Positions 16,481 through 24,090 of a DNA stretch of 64,000 nt are shown piece by piece. The position numbers and the translations under genes were made by a program. Position 1 is the first letter of the stretch. Every line of letters begins with the position of its first letter. The notes beneath the pieces are model-generated. The model saw nothing but the letters and a program-made list of their open reading frames with translations, was not told where the DNA came from and searched no databases. This DNA is from Bacteroidales bacterium UBA6431 (GTDB taxonomy: Bacteria > Bacteroidota > Bacteroidia > Bacteroidales > UBA932), in assembly GCA_002439095.1 (NCBI GenBank), contig DJOT01000035.1, positions 1-64,000 of the forward strand. Direction: 5' to 3'.

Positions 16481-17542
16481 TCACCTTCCTTTCTTCCCGA
16501 AAATCCTGTCCAATTCCTCACGCCTGTACCACATAAAGCCCTTGAGCCTCATCTTCTCCACACCAAACCTTGCCGTCTCCTCGCTGAACCTCTTCTGCCC
16601 AACGTGATACGCTTTCAACGCCTCCTTTGCGCAAATGTAATTCTTTATAATATTATCCGACACCAACGGGACATCGCCACCAAACAGCTTATCAAGATCA
16701 CTCTTTCTGAAATACACAAAAGCACCGTCCCGAAGCCGCTCAATCCCTGCCGCATTGACCGTCTCATAAAACCTTCCCTGCCCGATACGGTAAATCTTCT
16801 TCGCCTGATCAACAGTAAGAAATTCCTCCACCAACTGCCCTTTAGAAAACCGGTTTAAGTCCCATTCCTTTTTGTTTATCAGAATCCGCTGCCCGACTGC
16901 AATCTTTCCGATTCTACGCTTCCTCACATAATCACGAATATACTTCCGTGTCAATCCCGTTTTCACCATAATCTCATCCACGGAATACCATTCGTCACGC
17001 ACATACTTTACCGGGGTAGGGAAGAGCGCATCCAAATCCGGCTTCGGAAAGAAATCCACGCCTTTAATCCGCCTCGCCTTGATGCCGGCATCCTTGATGG
17101 CCGCAAAGAACTTGCTTCTAGAAACTCCATATAGTGCCAACGACTCCTCCAACTTTATCGGCACGGAAAAATCACCCTTGTTCTCGGTAATCTCAATCCC
17201 GCTATCAGCAAGCAGCTCCGCCACAGAAATCCTCACAGTCCTGCTAGACACCCGAATCGGATGCAGCTCCCCGGCAGCAATCCTCCTGTAAATCGTAGGT
17301 CTGCTAACCTCAAGCAATAAAGCCGCATCCTTGATGGAGACATACTTCGCCCCTTTCTCAACATCAGAAACCGGGGCAATCCTCTCCGCAACAACAGCCT
17401 CCCCGGCAAGCCGACGGACAGCCCTCCTCCTTTCATTCATCTTCTCCCTCCGGCACTTCTCGCAGCAGAAAACTTGCCTCCCGAAAGACCTCTCGAAGAC
17501 CCTTCCGCAATTTCGACAAACCGATGTTCCCAATGACCCCAT
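16481..17542 (-). CDS. Zinc-ribbon protein with five tandem HTH units
   Basis: The 353-residue product opens with a four-cysteine ribbon (CRNC and CEKC, residues 9-30) and then repeats a 45-residue excisionase-like wing-helix unit about five times, at roughly 67-110, 129-174, 185-228, 241-288 and 303-349. Each has the pattern of two helices, a turn and a basic wing closing with an aromatic pair and D/E-L-D-x-L/I-F. Examples are SIKDAALLLEVSRPTIYRRI and SVDEIMVKTGLTRKYIRDYV. Such a protein should bind a long array of DNA sites, presumably the attachment region just upstream. GTG 17560 is an alternative start. It lies 33 bases upstream of the integrase gene on the same strand. Confidence 0.7.
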   Translation of the reverse strand: MGSLGTSVCRNCGRVFERSFGRQVFCCEKCRREKMNERRRAVRRLAGEAVVAERIAPVSDVEKGAKYVSIKDAALLLEVSRPTIYRRIAAGELHPIRVSSRTVRISVAELLADSGIEITENKGDFSVPIKLEESLALYGVSRSKFFAAIKDAGIKARRIKGVDFFPKPDLDALFPTPVKYVRDEWYSVDEIMVKTGLTRKYIRDYVRKRRIGKIAVGQRILINKKEWDLNRFSKGQLVEEFLTVDQAKKIYRIGQGRFYETVNAAGIERLRDGAFVYFRKSDLDKLFGGDVPLVSDNIIKNYICAKEALKAYHVGQKRFSEETARFGVEKMRLKGFMWYRREELDRIFGKKGR

Positions 17543-17631
17543 AATCCCCAAAAATGCCACGCAATATTTCCCAATCTACAGGAACGCACTTTTCAGGACC
17601 TCCGCACGGCACCTAAAGGCACTGATATAGC

Positions 17632-17845
17632 CATTTTGTGTAAATCTACGTAAACCTATGTAAACTCGTCCAAGACAGCCGTACATTCCCACCACTTGAA
17701 CCACCGTGGTTCAAATGCGGTTCAAAAGTACCCGAAAAACCCCGAAATACAAAGAAACAAGCCGAAAAGTTATCCACACTCTCGGCTCTGAAACTCAATA
17801 TTTTACCCTAAATAAGGAAGTATTGTTTGACTTGATTTTACCCTA
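17632..17845. other. Probable attachment and integrase-binding region
   Basis: The gap between the five-HTH gene and mnmE holds several ordered signals. GTAAA recurs at 10-bp spacing (about 17639-17665). A palindrome TTGAACCA-CCG-TGGTTCAA (17696-17714) is followed by a half-site GGTTCAAA (17719-17726). A perfect DnaA-box word TTATCCACA lies at 17770-17778. An 11-bp direct repeat ATTTTACCCTA occurs at 17800-17810 and 17835-17845, the second touching the mnmE stop. These look like arm and core sites for the recombinase. No matching left core was found in the window. Confidence 0.45.
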
Positions 17846-19255
17846 TTATTTCCCGATGCAAAACCTTCCGAAGATCTCCCCCAAGACCTCATCGCTGCTT
17901 ATCTCACCGGTGATGGTGCCGAGGCTCTCGAGAGCTGAGCGCAGGTCTTCCGCAAGAAGGTCTCCGGGGATGCCGCGGTCAAGGGCGGATATCACGTCCG
18001 CAAGAGCAGCGGCAGAAGAGTGCAGAGCAGCGGCATGCCGTGCATTAGTCACCACTGTCCCGTCTTCCGGGACATCTTCCGAAGCCATGGAAACCAAGTC
18101 AGAACGCAGATCTTCAATTCCCAAACCCGTCTTTGCTGAAATAGTCAGCACCATTACAGTATTTAATTTGCAATCAGATGATAAAACAATATCGTTAACA
18201 TTGCTAACAATATTGTTATCCGCTATTTTATCTGATTTCGAGATCAAAATGATGAGTTTCTGCGCAGATAAATCCACAGTGGAAAAAATCATCTCCAACT
18301 GTTCCCGGACAGGAGCCTCGACATCCACCACCCCAAGCACAATTCTCGCCTCGGAAGCCTTTTTCAAGGCACGCCGGATACCCTCAGACTCCACGACATC
18401 CGAAGAATCCCGGATTCCTGCCGTGTCGATGAAACGGAACATGACTCCTCCAATCGTACAGCAATCCTCGACCGTGTCCCTGGTGGTCCCGGGAATATCG
18501 GAGACAATGGCCCTGTCATCCCCGAGCAGCACATTGAGAAGCGTGCTCTTGCCGCTGTTCGGCACCCCGATGATCGCCACAGGCACACCGTTCCGTATGG
18601 CATTGCCTTCCCTGAATGAATCGGCCAGCGCAGCACAACGTCCATGTGCCTTTTCAAGCAGGGCGCGAAGACGGGAACGGTCCGCAAACTCGACATCCTC
18701 CTCGGAAAAATCGAGTTCAAGTTCAAGAAGCGAAGCGATCTCCAGCAAGGAAGAGCGGAGATGGCCCAGCTCAGCCGAATATCCGCCGCGCAGCTGGTTC
18801 ATCGCAACCCGGTGCTGGACCTGCGAAGAAGAAGAGATCACATCAGCAACAGCCTCAGCCTGTGCAAGATCCATCTTTCCATTGAGAAAAGCACGTCTGG
18901 TGAACTCTCCGGGCATAGCAAGCCTGGCACCCGCAGCCTCAAGAAGGGCAAGCAGGGAAGAGACTATATAACGGGAAGAATGGCAGGAAATCTCCACAGA
19001 ATCCTCACCGGTGTAAGAATGAGGCGAACGGAAAACACTGACAAGCACCTCGTCCAGCACATTTCCGTCATGGTCCAGTACAGTTCCGAACCTCAGCCGA
19101 TAACCATCCGTCTCCCCGAGAGGTTTTCCGGAAACGGAAACGACCCTGCCGGCAACCCCCATGGCATCCGGTCCGCTGAGCCGGACAATGGCAATGGCCC
19201 CGGTGCCTGGCACTGTGGCCGGAGCGCATATCGTATCATCAAAAAAACTGAGCAT
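17846..19255 (-). CDS. mnmE: tRNA modification GTPase MnmE
   Basis: With MnmG this GTPase makes the 5-carboxymethylaminomethyl group on wobble uridine of several tRNAs. The 469-residue protein has the N-terminal folate-binding domain (DDTICAPATVPGTGAIAIVR), the helical domain, a G domain with P-loop GVPNSGKS (about residue 230), IPGTTRD and DTAG, and the C-terminal catalytic CIGK end. ATG 19255 gives the usual length; the longer upstream frame reads through the promoter. The element ends at its stop codon and leaves the gene intact. Confidence 0.96.
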   Translation of the reverse strand: MLSFFDDTICAPATVPGTGAIAIVRLSGPDAMGVAGRVVSVSGKPLGETDGYRLRFGTVLDHDGNVLDEVLVSVFRSPHSYTGEDSVEISCHSSRYIVSSLLALLEAAGARLAMPGEFTRRAFLNGKMDLAQAEAVADVISSSSQVQHRVAMNQLRGGYSAELGHLRSSLLEIASLLELELDFSEEDVEFADRSRLRALLEKAHGRCAALADSFREGNAIRNGVPVAIIGVPNSGKSTLLNVLLGDDRAIVSDIPGTTRDTVEDCCTIGGVMFRFIDTAGIRDSSDVVESEGIRRALKKASEARIVLGVVDVEAPVREQLEMIFSTVDLSAQKLIILISKSDKIADNNIVSNVNDIVLSSDCKLNTVMVLTISAKTGLGIEDLRSDLVSMASEDVPEDGTVVTNARHAAALHSSAAALADVISALDRGIPGDLLAEDLRSALESLGTITGEISSDEVLGEIFGRFCIGK

Positions 19256-19304
19256 TCTCTCTAAATTTGCGGCCCCTCCCGCATTATGCCGGACGGGCAA
19301 GCGG

Positions 19305-19334
19305 CAAAATTAAGCGAATAAATTATCATTGCAA
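19305..19334 (-). promoter_or_regulatory. mnmE promoter
   Basis: Minus strand TTG (19334-19332), 19 bp, TAATTTTG (19312-19305), matching the Bacteroidota consensus. It lies back to back with the promoter of the scaffold gene: the two -33 boxes form the word TTGCAA. Confidence 0.65.
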
Positions 19335-19359
19335 AATACTGAGTTTCTCAGTATATTTG
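19329..19359 (+). promoter_or_regulatory. Promoter of the Fe-S scaffold / GGGtGRT operon
   Basis: TTG (19329-19331), 20 bp, TATATTTG (19352-19359), followed by the start codon 30 bases later. The spacer carries a palindrome. Confidence 0.65.
19338..19352. promoter_or_regulatory. Palindrome in the promoter spacer
   Basis: ACTGAG-TTT-CTCAGT lies between the -33 and -7 boxes and touches the -7 box. A bound dimer here would block RNA polymerase, so this is a likely operator for the scaffold/GGGtGRT operon. The regulator is unknown; a metal or Fe-S sensing protein would fit the genes. Confidence 0.5.
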
Positions 19360-19389
19360 CGCCTGCGAAATACATACTTATACAAGAAT

Positions 19390-20082
19390 ATGATTTACAC
19401 AAAAGAAGTGCAGCAGATGTGCTGCGTCGCAAAAGGCGCCAACCACGCCAACGCCCCGATCCCGGAAGAGGGCAAGTGGGTACACGCAAAGGAAATAAAG
19501 GACATCTCAGGCCTGACGCACGGCATCGGCTGGTGCGCCCCGCAGCAGGGAGCCTGCAAACTGACGCTCAACGTCAAGGACGGCATCATCGAAGAGGCTC
19601 TCGTGGAGACCATCGGCTGCTCCGGAATGACCCATTCAGCCGCCATGGCATCTGAGATTCTTCCTGGCAAGACCCTCCTTGAGGCTCTCAACACTGACCT
19701 AGTATGCGACGCCATCAACACGGCGATGCGCGAGCTCTTCCTCCAGATCGTCTACGGACGTACCCAGTCAGCTTTCTCTGAGGGTGGACTCCCTGTCGGC
19801 GGCTCACTTGAGGATCTCGGAAAGAACCTCCGCAGCCAGGTCGGCACCATGTACGGCACCAAGGCCAAAGGCAGCCGCTACCTCGAAATGACCGAGGGCT
19901 ACTGCACCAGGATGGCGCTTGACTCCAACAACGAAGTGATCGGCTACGAGTTCATCAACCTCGGCAAGCTTATGGATGCACTGAAAGGCGGAGCCACAGG
20001 CCCGGAGGCCATCGAGAAAGCCAAAGGCACCTATGGCCGTTTCAAGGACGCTGTTAAGTATATTGACCCACGTAAAGAGTAA
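19390..20082 (+). CDS. Iron-sulfur cluster assembly scaffold-like protein (NifU N-domain related)
   Basis: The 230-residue protein has the NifU/IscU-like core, with LTLNVKDGIIEEALVETIGC and CSGMTHSAAMASEIL, where conserved cysteines could hold an Fe-S cluster. Additional cysteines appear early (MCCVAKG) and in YCTRM. The usual third IscU motif is altered, so it is a divergent scaffold. It is followed after 5 bases by the GGGtGRT gene, a pairing known in many anaerobes. ATG 19390 lies directly after the promoter; the longer frame would start inside mnmE's promoter. Confidence 0.8.
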   Translation: MIYTKEVQQMCCVAKGANHANAPIPEEGKWVHAKEIKDISGLTHGIGWCAPQQGACKLTLNVKDGIIEEALVETIGCSGMTHSAAMASEILPGKTLLEALNTDLVCDAINTAMRELFLQIVYGRTQSAFSEGGLPVGGSLEDLGKNLRSQVGTMYGTKAKGSRYLEMTEGYCTRMALDSNNEVIGYEFINLGKLMDALKGGATGPEAIEKAKGTYGRFKDAVKYIDPRKE

Positions 20083-20087
20083 GAGAC

Positions 20088-21089
20088 ATGGCACTTTTTG
20101 AAAGCTACGAGCGTCGCATCGATCAGATCAATGCAGCTCTCAACAAATACGGCATCAAGGACATCGATGAGGCCAAGGCTATCTGCGACGCCAAAGGCAT
20201 CGATCCTTACAAGATGTGCGAAGACACCCAGAAAATCTGCTTCGAGAACGCGAAGTGGGCTTATGTAGTAGGCGCAGCCATCGCCATCAAGAAAGGCGTG
20301 AAGACCGCCGCAGAGGCTGCTGAAGCCATCGGAGAGGGCCTTCAGGCCTTCTGTATCCCGGGTTCCGTGGCTGACGACCGCAAGGTCGGCCTCGGTCACG
20401 GCAACCTCGCAGCAAGGCTTCTCCGCGAGGAGACAGGCTGCTTCGCTTTCCTCGCCGGACACGAGTCATACGCTGCCGCTGAAGGCGCCATCAAGATCGC
20501 CGAGATGGCCAACAAGGTACGCAAGACTCCGCTCCGCGTGATTCTCAACGGACTCGGCAAGGATGCCGCCAAGATCATCTCCCGCATCAACGGCTTCACC
20601 TACGTACAGACACAGTTCGACTACTTCACCGGAGAACTCAAAATCGTAGGGGAGACCAAGTACTCTGACGGCGTACGCGGTGGTGTACGGTGCTACGGCG
20701 CAGACGATGTGCGCGAGGGCGTGGCCATCATGTGGAAGGAAAACGTGGACGTGTCCATCACCGGCAACTCCACCAATCCTACCCGTTTCCAGCACCCTGT
20801 AGCCGGAACCTATAAGAAAGAGCGCGTACTCGCCGGCAAGCCATACTTCTCAGTGGCATCAGGCGGCGGTACAGGCCGTACCCTCCACCCGGACAACATG
20901 GCCGCAGGCCCTGCATCATACGGCATGACAGACACCATGGGCCGCATGCACTCTGACGCACAGTTCGCAGGTTCATCTTCAGTACCGGCACACGTCGAGA
21001 TGATGGGTTTCCTCGGGATGGGCAACAACCCTATGGTCGGAGCTACTGTTGCAGTGGCTGTAGCCGTAGACGAGGCGATGCAGAAATAA
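20088..21089 (+). CDS. GGGtGRT protein
   Basis: The 333-residue protein carries the signature ASGGGTGRTLHPDNM (about residues 258-272) that gave the family its name. The family occurs mainly in anaerobes next to a NifU-like scaffold, as here, and its biochemical role is not established. Conserved cysteines (AICDAKG, KMCEDTQKICFENA, RCYGADD) and the partner suggest an Fe-S related task. It is the second and last gene of the operon and is followed by a terminator. Confidence 0.88.
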   Translation: MALFESYERRIDQINAALNKYGIKDIDEAKAICDAKGIDPYKMCEDTQKICFENAKWAYVVGAAIAIKKGVKTAAEAAEAIGEGLQAFCIPGSVADDRKVGLGHGNLAARLLREETGCFAFLAGHESYAAAEGAIKIAEMANKVRKTPLRVILNGLGKDAAKIISRINGFTYVQTQFDYFTGELKIVGETKYSDGVRGGVRCYGADDVREGVAIMWKENVDVSITGNSTNPTRFQHPVAGTYKKERVLAGKPYFSVASGGGTGRTLHPDNMAAGPASYGMTDTMGRMHSDAQFAGSSSVPAHVEMMGFLGMGNNPMVGATVAVAVAVDEAMQK

Positions 21090-21109
21090 GTCAGTCAGAC
21101 TTCATATTA

Positions 21110-21141
21110 AAAGGGGCCGCGCGAAAGCGCTGCCCTTTTTT
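21110..21141 (+). terminator. Rho-independent terminator after GGGtGRT gene
   Basis: An AAAGGGGC arm and a GCCCTTT arm enclose a GCGC-GAAA-GCGC hairpin, followed by a run of eight T. Confidence 0.75.
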
Positions 21142-21167
21142 TTCATTTAGTAAGCGGCAACTTATTT

Positions 21168-21668
21168 TTAACGATTACTTAAACCGGAGGCGAGAATTTC
21201 CTCAGCCACTATATAGGCTGCATTTCCTATTATCTGCTCACATGGACGTTTGCGGTAAAACTCCGGAGTACGCTCCGATGGAGTAGGCCCCTCCTTGGCG
21301 GATGGAGACAGTCCCAGCAGCTCCCGGCACACAATGCTGCCGCCGTTGAGCCTCTTGAACTCACCGGCAAACTTCTGAACAAGTGCATAATTGTCCCTCC
21401 GGGATTCCTTGACAGAAGGATCCGAGGCGGGGGAGAGGAAACCCGCCATCATCACAGCCCCGCTGAAACTGCCGCACACTTCGCGCATGCGCGCCATACC
21501 TCCGCCAAAGCCTGAACCTATGACAGCAAGCATCTCCTCTGACTCGGGCAGCAGATCTGCAAAAGCCAGAACCACAGCCTGACAACAATTGTATCCCTGA
21601 CGGAACAGTGTCATGGCGCGCTGCCTACGCTCTTCCGGAGAAAAATCCGATGGAATATTCTTTATCAT
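21168..21668 (-). CDS. C_GCAxxG_C_C family protein
   Basis: The 166-residue protein has the family's spaced cysteines and glycines: GYNCCQAVVLAF near residue 25, GSGFGGGMARMREVCGSFSGA near 65, and a late Cys (GSIVCRELLG, KRPCEQII). These proteins are probably membrane-associated redox or metal-binding proteins, with unknown function. Its ATG overlaps the TGA of the upstream nucleoside kinase gene by 4 bases (ATGA), a sign of translational coupling. Confidence 0.85.
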   Translation of the reverse strand: MIKNIPSDFSPEERRQRAMTLFRQGYNCCQAVVLAFADLLPESEEMLAVIGSGFGGGMARMREVCGSFSGAVMMAGFLSPASDPSVKESRRDNYALVQKFAGEFKRLNGGSIVCRELLGLSPSAKEGPTPSERTPEFYRKRPCEQIIGNAAYIVAEEILASGLSNR

Positions 21669-23317
21669 CCTATAAAACTCTTCATAAATGACGTGACCGG
21701 TATCTCCTTGTCTGACACTGGGATAAAATAATGCAGGAAAGTCAGCAGACGGCTGGCTTCGCTATACTCCGGGCAGTTCTTTGGAACCGTGGCAAGTATT
21801 GATTCCGCATGGCTGCGGAGCACCGCGAACTCCACAAGATAAGCCGAATTGAAGAGCACATCGGCATCCTCCTGATACGGATATATCCATTTGACTTCAG
21901 CCCGGCGGACGTTAGGCCAGTTGGAAATTGTCTCACGGGCAGTGAATGCCCCCTTGTTGAAATCCCTCACTATACGGCGCAAGAGGCGGTTGTCGCTGGT
22001 CGGGATGCAGTTGTGATCGTCAAGGGAAATACTCGTAATCGTATTGATGAAAATCTTGAATTTCTCAGATTCGGAGATCTTGTCCAATAATGCCGGGTTA
22101 AGAGCATGTATGCCTTCGATAAGCAGCACCGCACCGGGCGTGAGCTTAAGCCGCTTGCCATTGTACTCTCTTATGCCAGTTACAAAATTATACTCGGGCA
22201 CCTCCACTTCTTCCCCAGAGAGCAGTCTTAGGACGTCGGCCTGCAGGGCATCATGGTCTACGGTGTCAAAATTGTCGAAATCGAAACTGCCGTCAGGCAA
22301 CTTCGGAGTGTCAAGACGGTTGACGAAATAGTCATCAGTAGAAAATGATATCGGGAGCAGGCCGCAGGCTTTCAGCTGGACGCTCAACCTCTTGCAGAAC
22401 GTGCTCTTGCCGCTGCTGGTAGGCCCTGTGATGAGTACAAGACGCACAGGGTCCGGAGAGTTGTGCCGTGACTCTATCTCTTCAGCAATCTGCACTATCT
22501 TCTTTTCCTGCAGTGCTTCCGCCACCTGAATGAGATCCGAGGCCTTGCCGTCGAGACAGGCCAGATTGACATCTCCCACATTGTCCAGACCCATTATCCG
22601 GTTCCATTTTATGGATTCCGCGAAGACGCCGAAAGTCTTGGGCTGCTCATAGAAAGGGGCAAGGACCTCAGGGTGATGCCGGTCAGGAACTCTGAGCAAC
22701 ATCCCGCCGTGGTATGGTTCAAGACTCCATATTTTAAGATACCCGGTGCCTGGCACGAGCGCACCGCAACTGTAATCGGGAGAGCCGTCAAGAGAATAAT
22801 AATTGACATAGACTTCTCCGCATGTCTGCAGAAGCTTCACCTTGTCCATCTGGCCAAGGCTGCGGAAAAGCTCCAACGCCTCCGAGGTCTGCACTTCATG
22901 TCGGCGAAAAGGGATGTTGTCTGAAACCAGCTGAGACATCCGCCTGCGCAGGGCATCAATGTCACTGCGGTGCAAGGACTCTCCGTTCGCCTTGTCAAGG
23001 CGGCAGAAATACCCCTTGGATATAGGACGGCGGATCACCACCTTACAGCCAGGGAACAAATCCTGCGCAGCTTTGCATAGAAGGAAGCAGAGAGAGCGGC
23101 AATACACGTTCCGCCCGGCATACGTCCGGTAGTCAAGAAATTCCACGTCCCGGTTGTTGAAGACTCTGAATTTCAATCCCTGAGAGACATTGTTGACTTT
23201 TGCCGAGATTATGTCATAAGGCCGTTCGAAATCAAATTCGGGAATCATCTCCAGAAGTGTGGATCCTTCCGGAAATTCCTTGAAAGTGCCTGTGTTCTTG
23301 CAATAAATACGTAGCAT
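21665..23317 (-). CDS. TGS-domain nucleoside (uridine) kinase
   Basis: The 550-residue protein joins an N-terminal TGS-like domain and threonyl-tRNA-synthetase-like editing region (about residues 1-220) to a uridine kinase domain with P-loop GPTSSGKST (about residue 297), FSTDDYFVNR and LIEGIHALN. The domain order is typical of a family found in Bacteroidota and Clostridia; the substrate is expected to be uridine or a related nucleoside. It is divergent from upp, so two pyrimidine-salvage genes share an intergenic region of 74 bases. A TAATTTTG word (23351-23344, minus strand) could serve as its -7 box. Confidence 0.88.
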   Translation of the reverse strand: MLRIYCKNTGTFKEFPEGSTLLEMIPEFDFERPYDIISAKVNNVSQGLKFRVFNNRDVEFLDYRTYAGRNVYCRSLCFLLCKAAQDLFPGCKVVIRRPISKGYFCRLDKANGESLHRSDIDALRRRMSQLVSDNIPFRRHEVQTSEALELFRSLGQMDKVKLLQTCGEVYVNYYSLDGSPDYSCGALVPGTGYLKIWSLEPYHGGMLLRVPDRHHPEVLAPFYEQPKTFGVFAESIKWNRIMGLDNVGDVNLACLDGKASDLIQVAEALQEKKIVQIAEEIESRHNSPDPVRLVLITGPTSSGKSTFCKRLSVQLKACGLLPISFSTDDYFVNRLDTPKLPDGSFDFDNFDTVDHDALQADVLRLLSGEEVEVPEYNFVTGIREYNGKRLKLTPGAVLLIEGIHALNPALLDKISESEKFKIFINTITSISLDDHNCIPTSDNRLLRRIVRDFNKGAFTARETISNWPNVRRAEVKWIYPYQEDADVLFNSAYLVEFAVLRSHAESILATVPKNCPEYSEASRLLTFLHYFIPVSDKEIPVTSFMKSFIG

Positions 23318-23391
23318 TGCGACTCATGGTATATATATCCCGGCAAAATTACGAAAAAAGTAGTATCTTTACTTAAATTTTCAAATCCGTT

Positions 23392-24021
23392 ATGAGCCAA
23401 TTACACGTTATCGATCACCCGATGATCCAGCACAAGCTGACCATCATGAGACAGAAGGAGACCGGATCCAAGGATTTCCGCGAACTTCTCAAGGAAATTG
23501 CACTTCTTATGGGCTATGAAGTCACCCGCGACCTTCCGCTGGCTGAGGTCGAAATAGAGACGCCTATCTGCAAAACCATCGCCCATAAAGTCAGCGGCCG
23601 CAAGCTCGCCATAGTCCCGATTCTACGCGCAGGACTAGGTATGGTGGAGGGATTGCAGACCCTCGTACCGGTAGCAAAAGTAGGCCATATCGGACTATAC
23701 CGTGACGAGAAGACCCACACTCCAGTCGTTTATTACTGCAAACTGCCTGAAGATATCAGCCAGAGGCTCGTAATTGTGACTGACCCTATGCTTGCCACCG
23801 GAGGGAGTTCCTGCGATGCATTGGCGATGCTGAAGGAGCGTGGCTGCACCAATATCCGCCTGATGTGCCTTGTAGCTGCCCCGGAAGGAATCAAGAAAGT
23901 ACAGGAGACACATCCGGATGTAGACATATACGTCGCAGCAGTTGACGAACATCTCAACAAAGACGCCTATATAGTCCCAGGACTCGGAGATGCCGGGGAC
24001 AGGATTTTCGGCACGAAATAA
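23392..24021 (+). CDS. upp: Uracil phosphoribosyltransferase
   Basis: Salvages uracil with PRPP to give UMP. The 209-residue protein has the family hallmarks: [19 protein letters not shown], the PRPP loop [12 protein letters not shown] (about residues 130-141) and the uracil-binding C-terminal [12 protein letters not shown]. Length is exactly usual. A TATCTTTA word at 23364-23371 could be the -7 box. A bidirectional terminator separates it from rho. Confidence 0.96.
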   Translation: MSQLHVIDHPMIQHKLTIMRQKETGSKDFRELLKEIALLMGYEVTRDLPLAEVEIETPICKTIAHKVSGRKLAIVPILRAGLGMVEGLQTLVPVAKVGHIGLYRDEKTHTPVVYYCKLPEDISQRLVIVTDPMLATGGSSCDALAMLKERGCTNIRLMCLVAAPEGIKKVQETHPDVDIYVAAVDEHLNKDAYIVPGLGDAGDRIFGTK

Positions 24022-24033
24022 TCAGACCAATTA

Positions 24034-24076
24034 AAATCAAAAAAGCGCCCCGGATCACGGAGCGCTTTTTTGATTT
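24034..24076. terminator. Bidirectional terminator between upp and rho
   Basis: AAATCAAAAAAGCGC (24034-24048) is the exact complement of GCGCTTTTTTGATTT (24062-24076). A-run and T-run flank the stem, so it can end transcripts from both converging genes. Confidence 0.85.
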
Positions 24077-24090
24077 GCAGCCTGCAAGGC

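Noticed and set aside
17770..17778. DnaA box TTATCCACA as part of a replication origin
   Set aside because: A single perfect box without a cluster or an AT-rich unwinding region is not enough; it is listed only as part of the attachment region.
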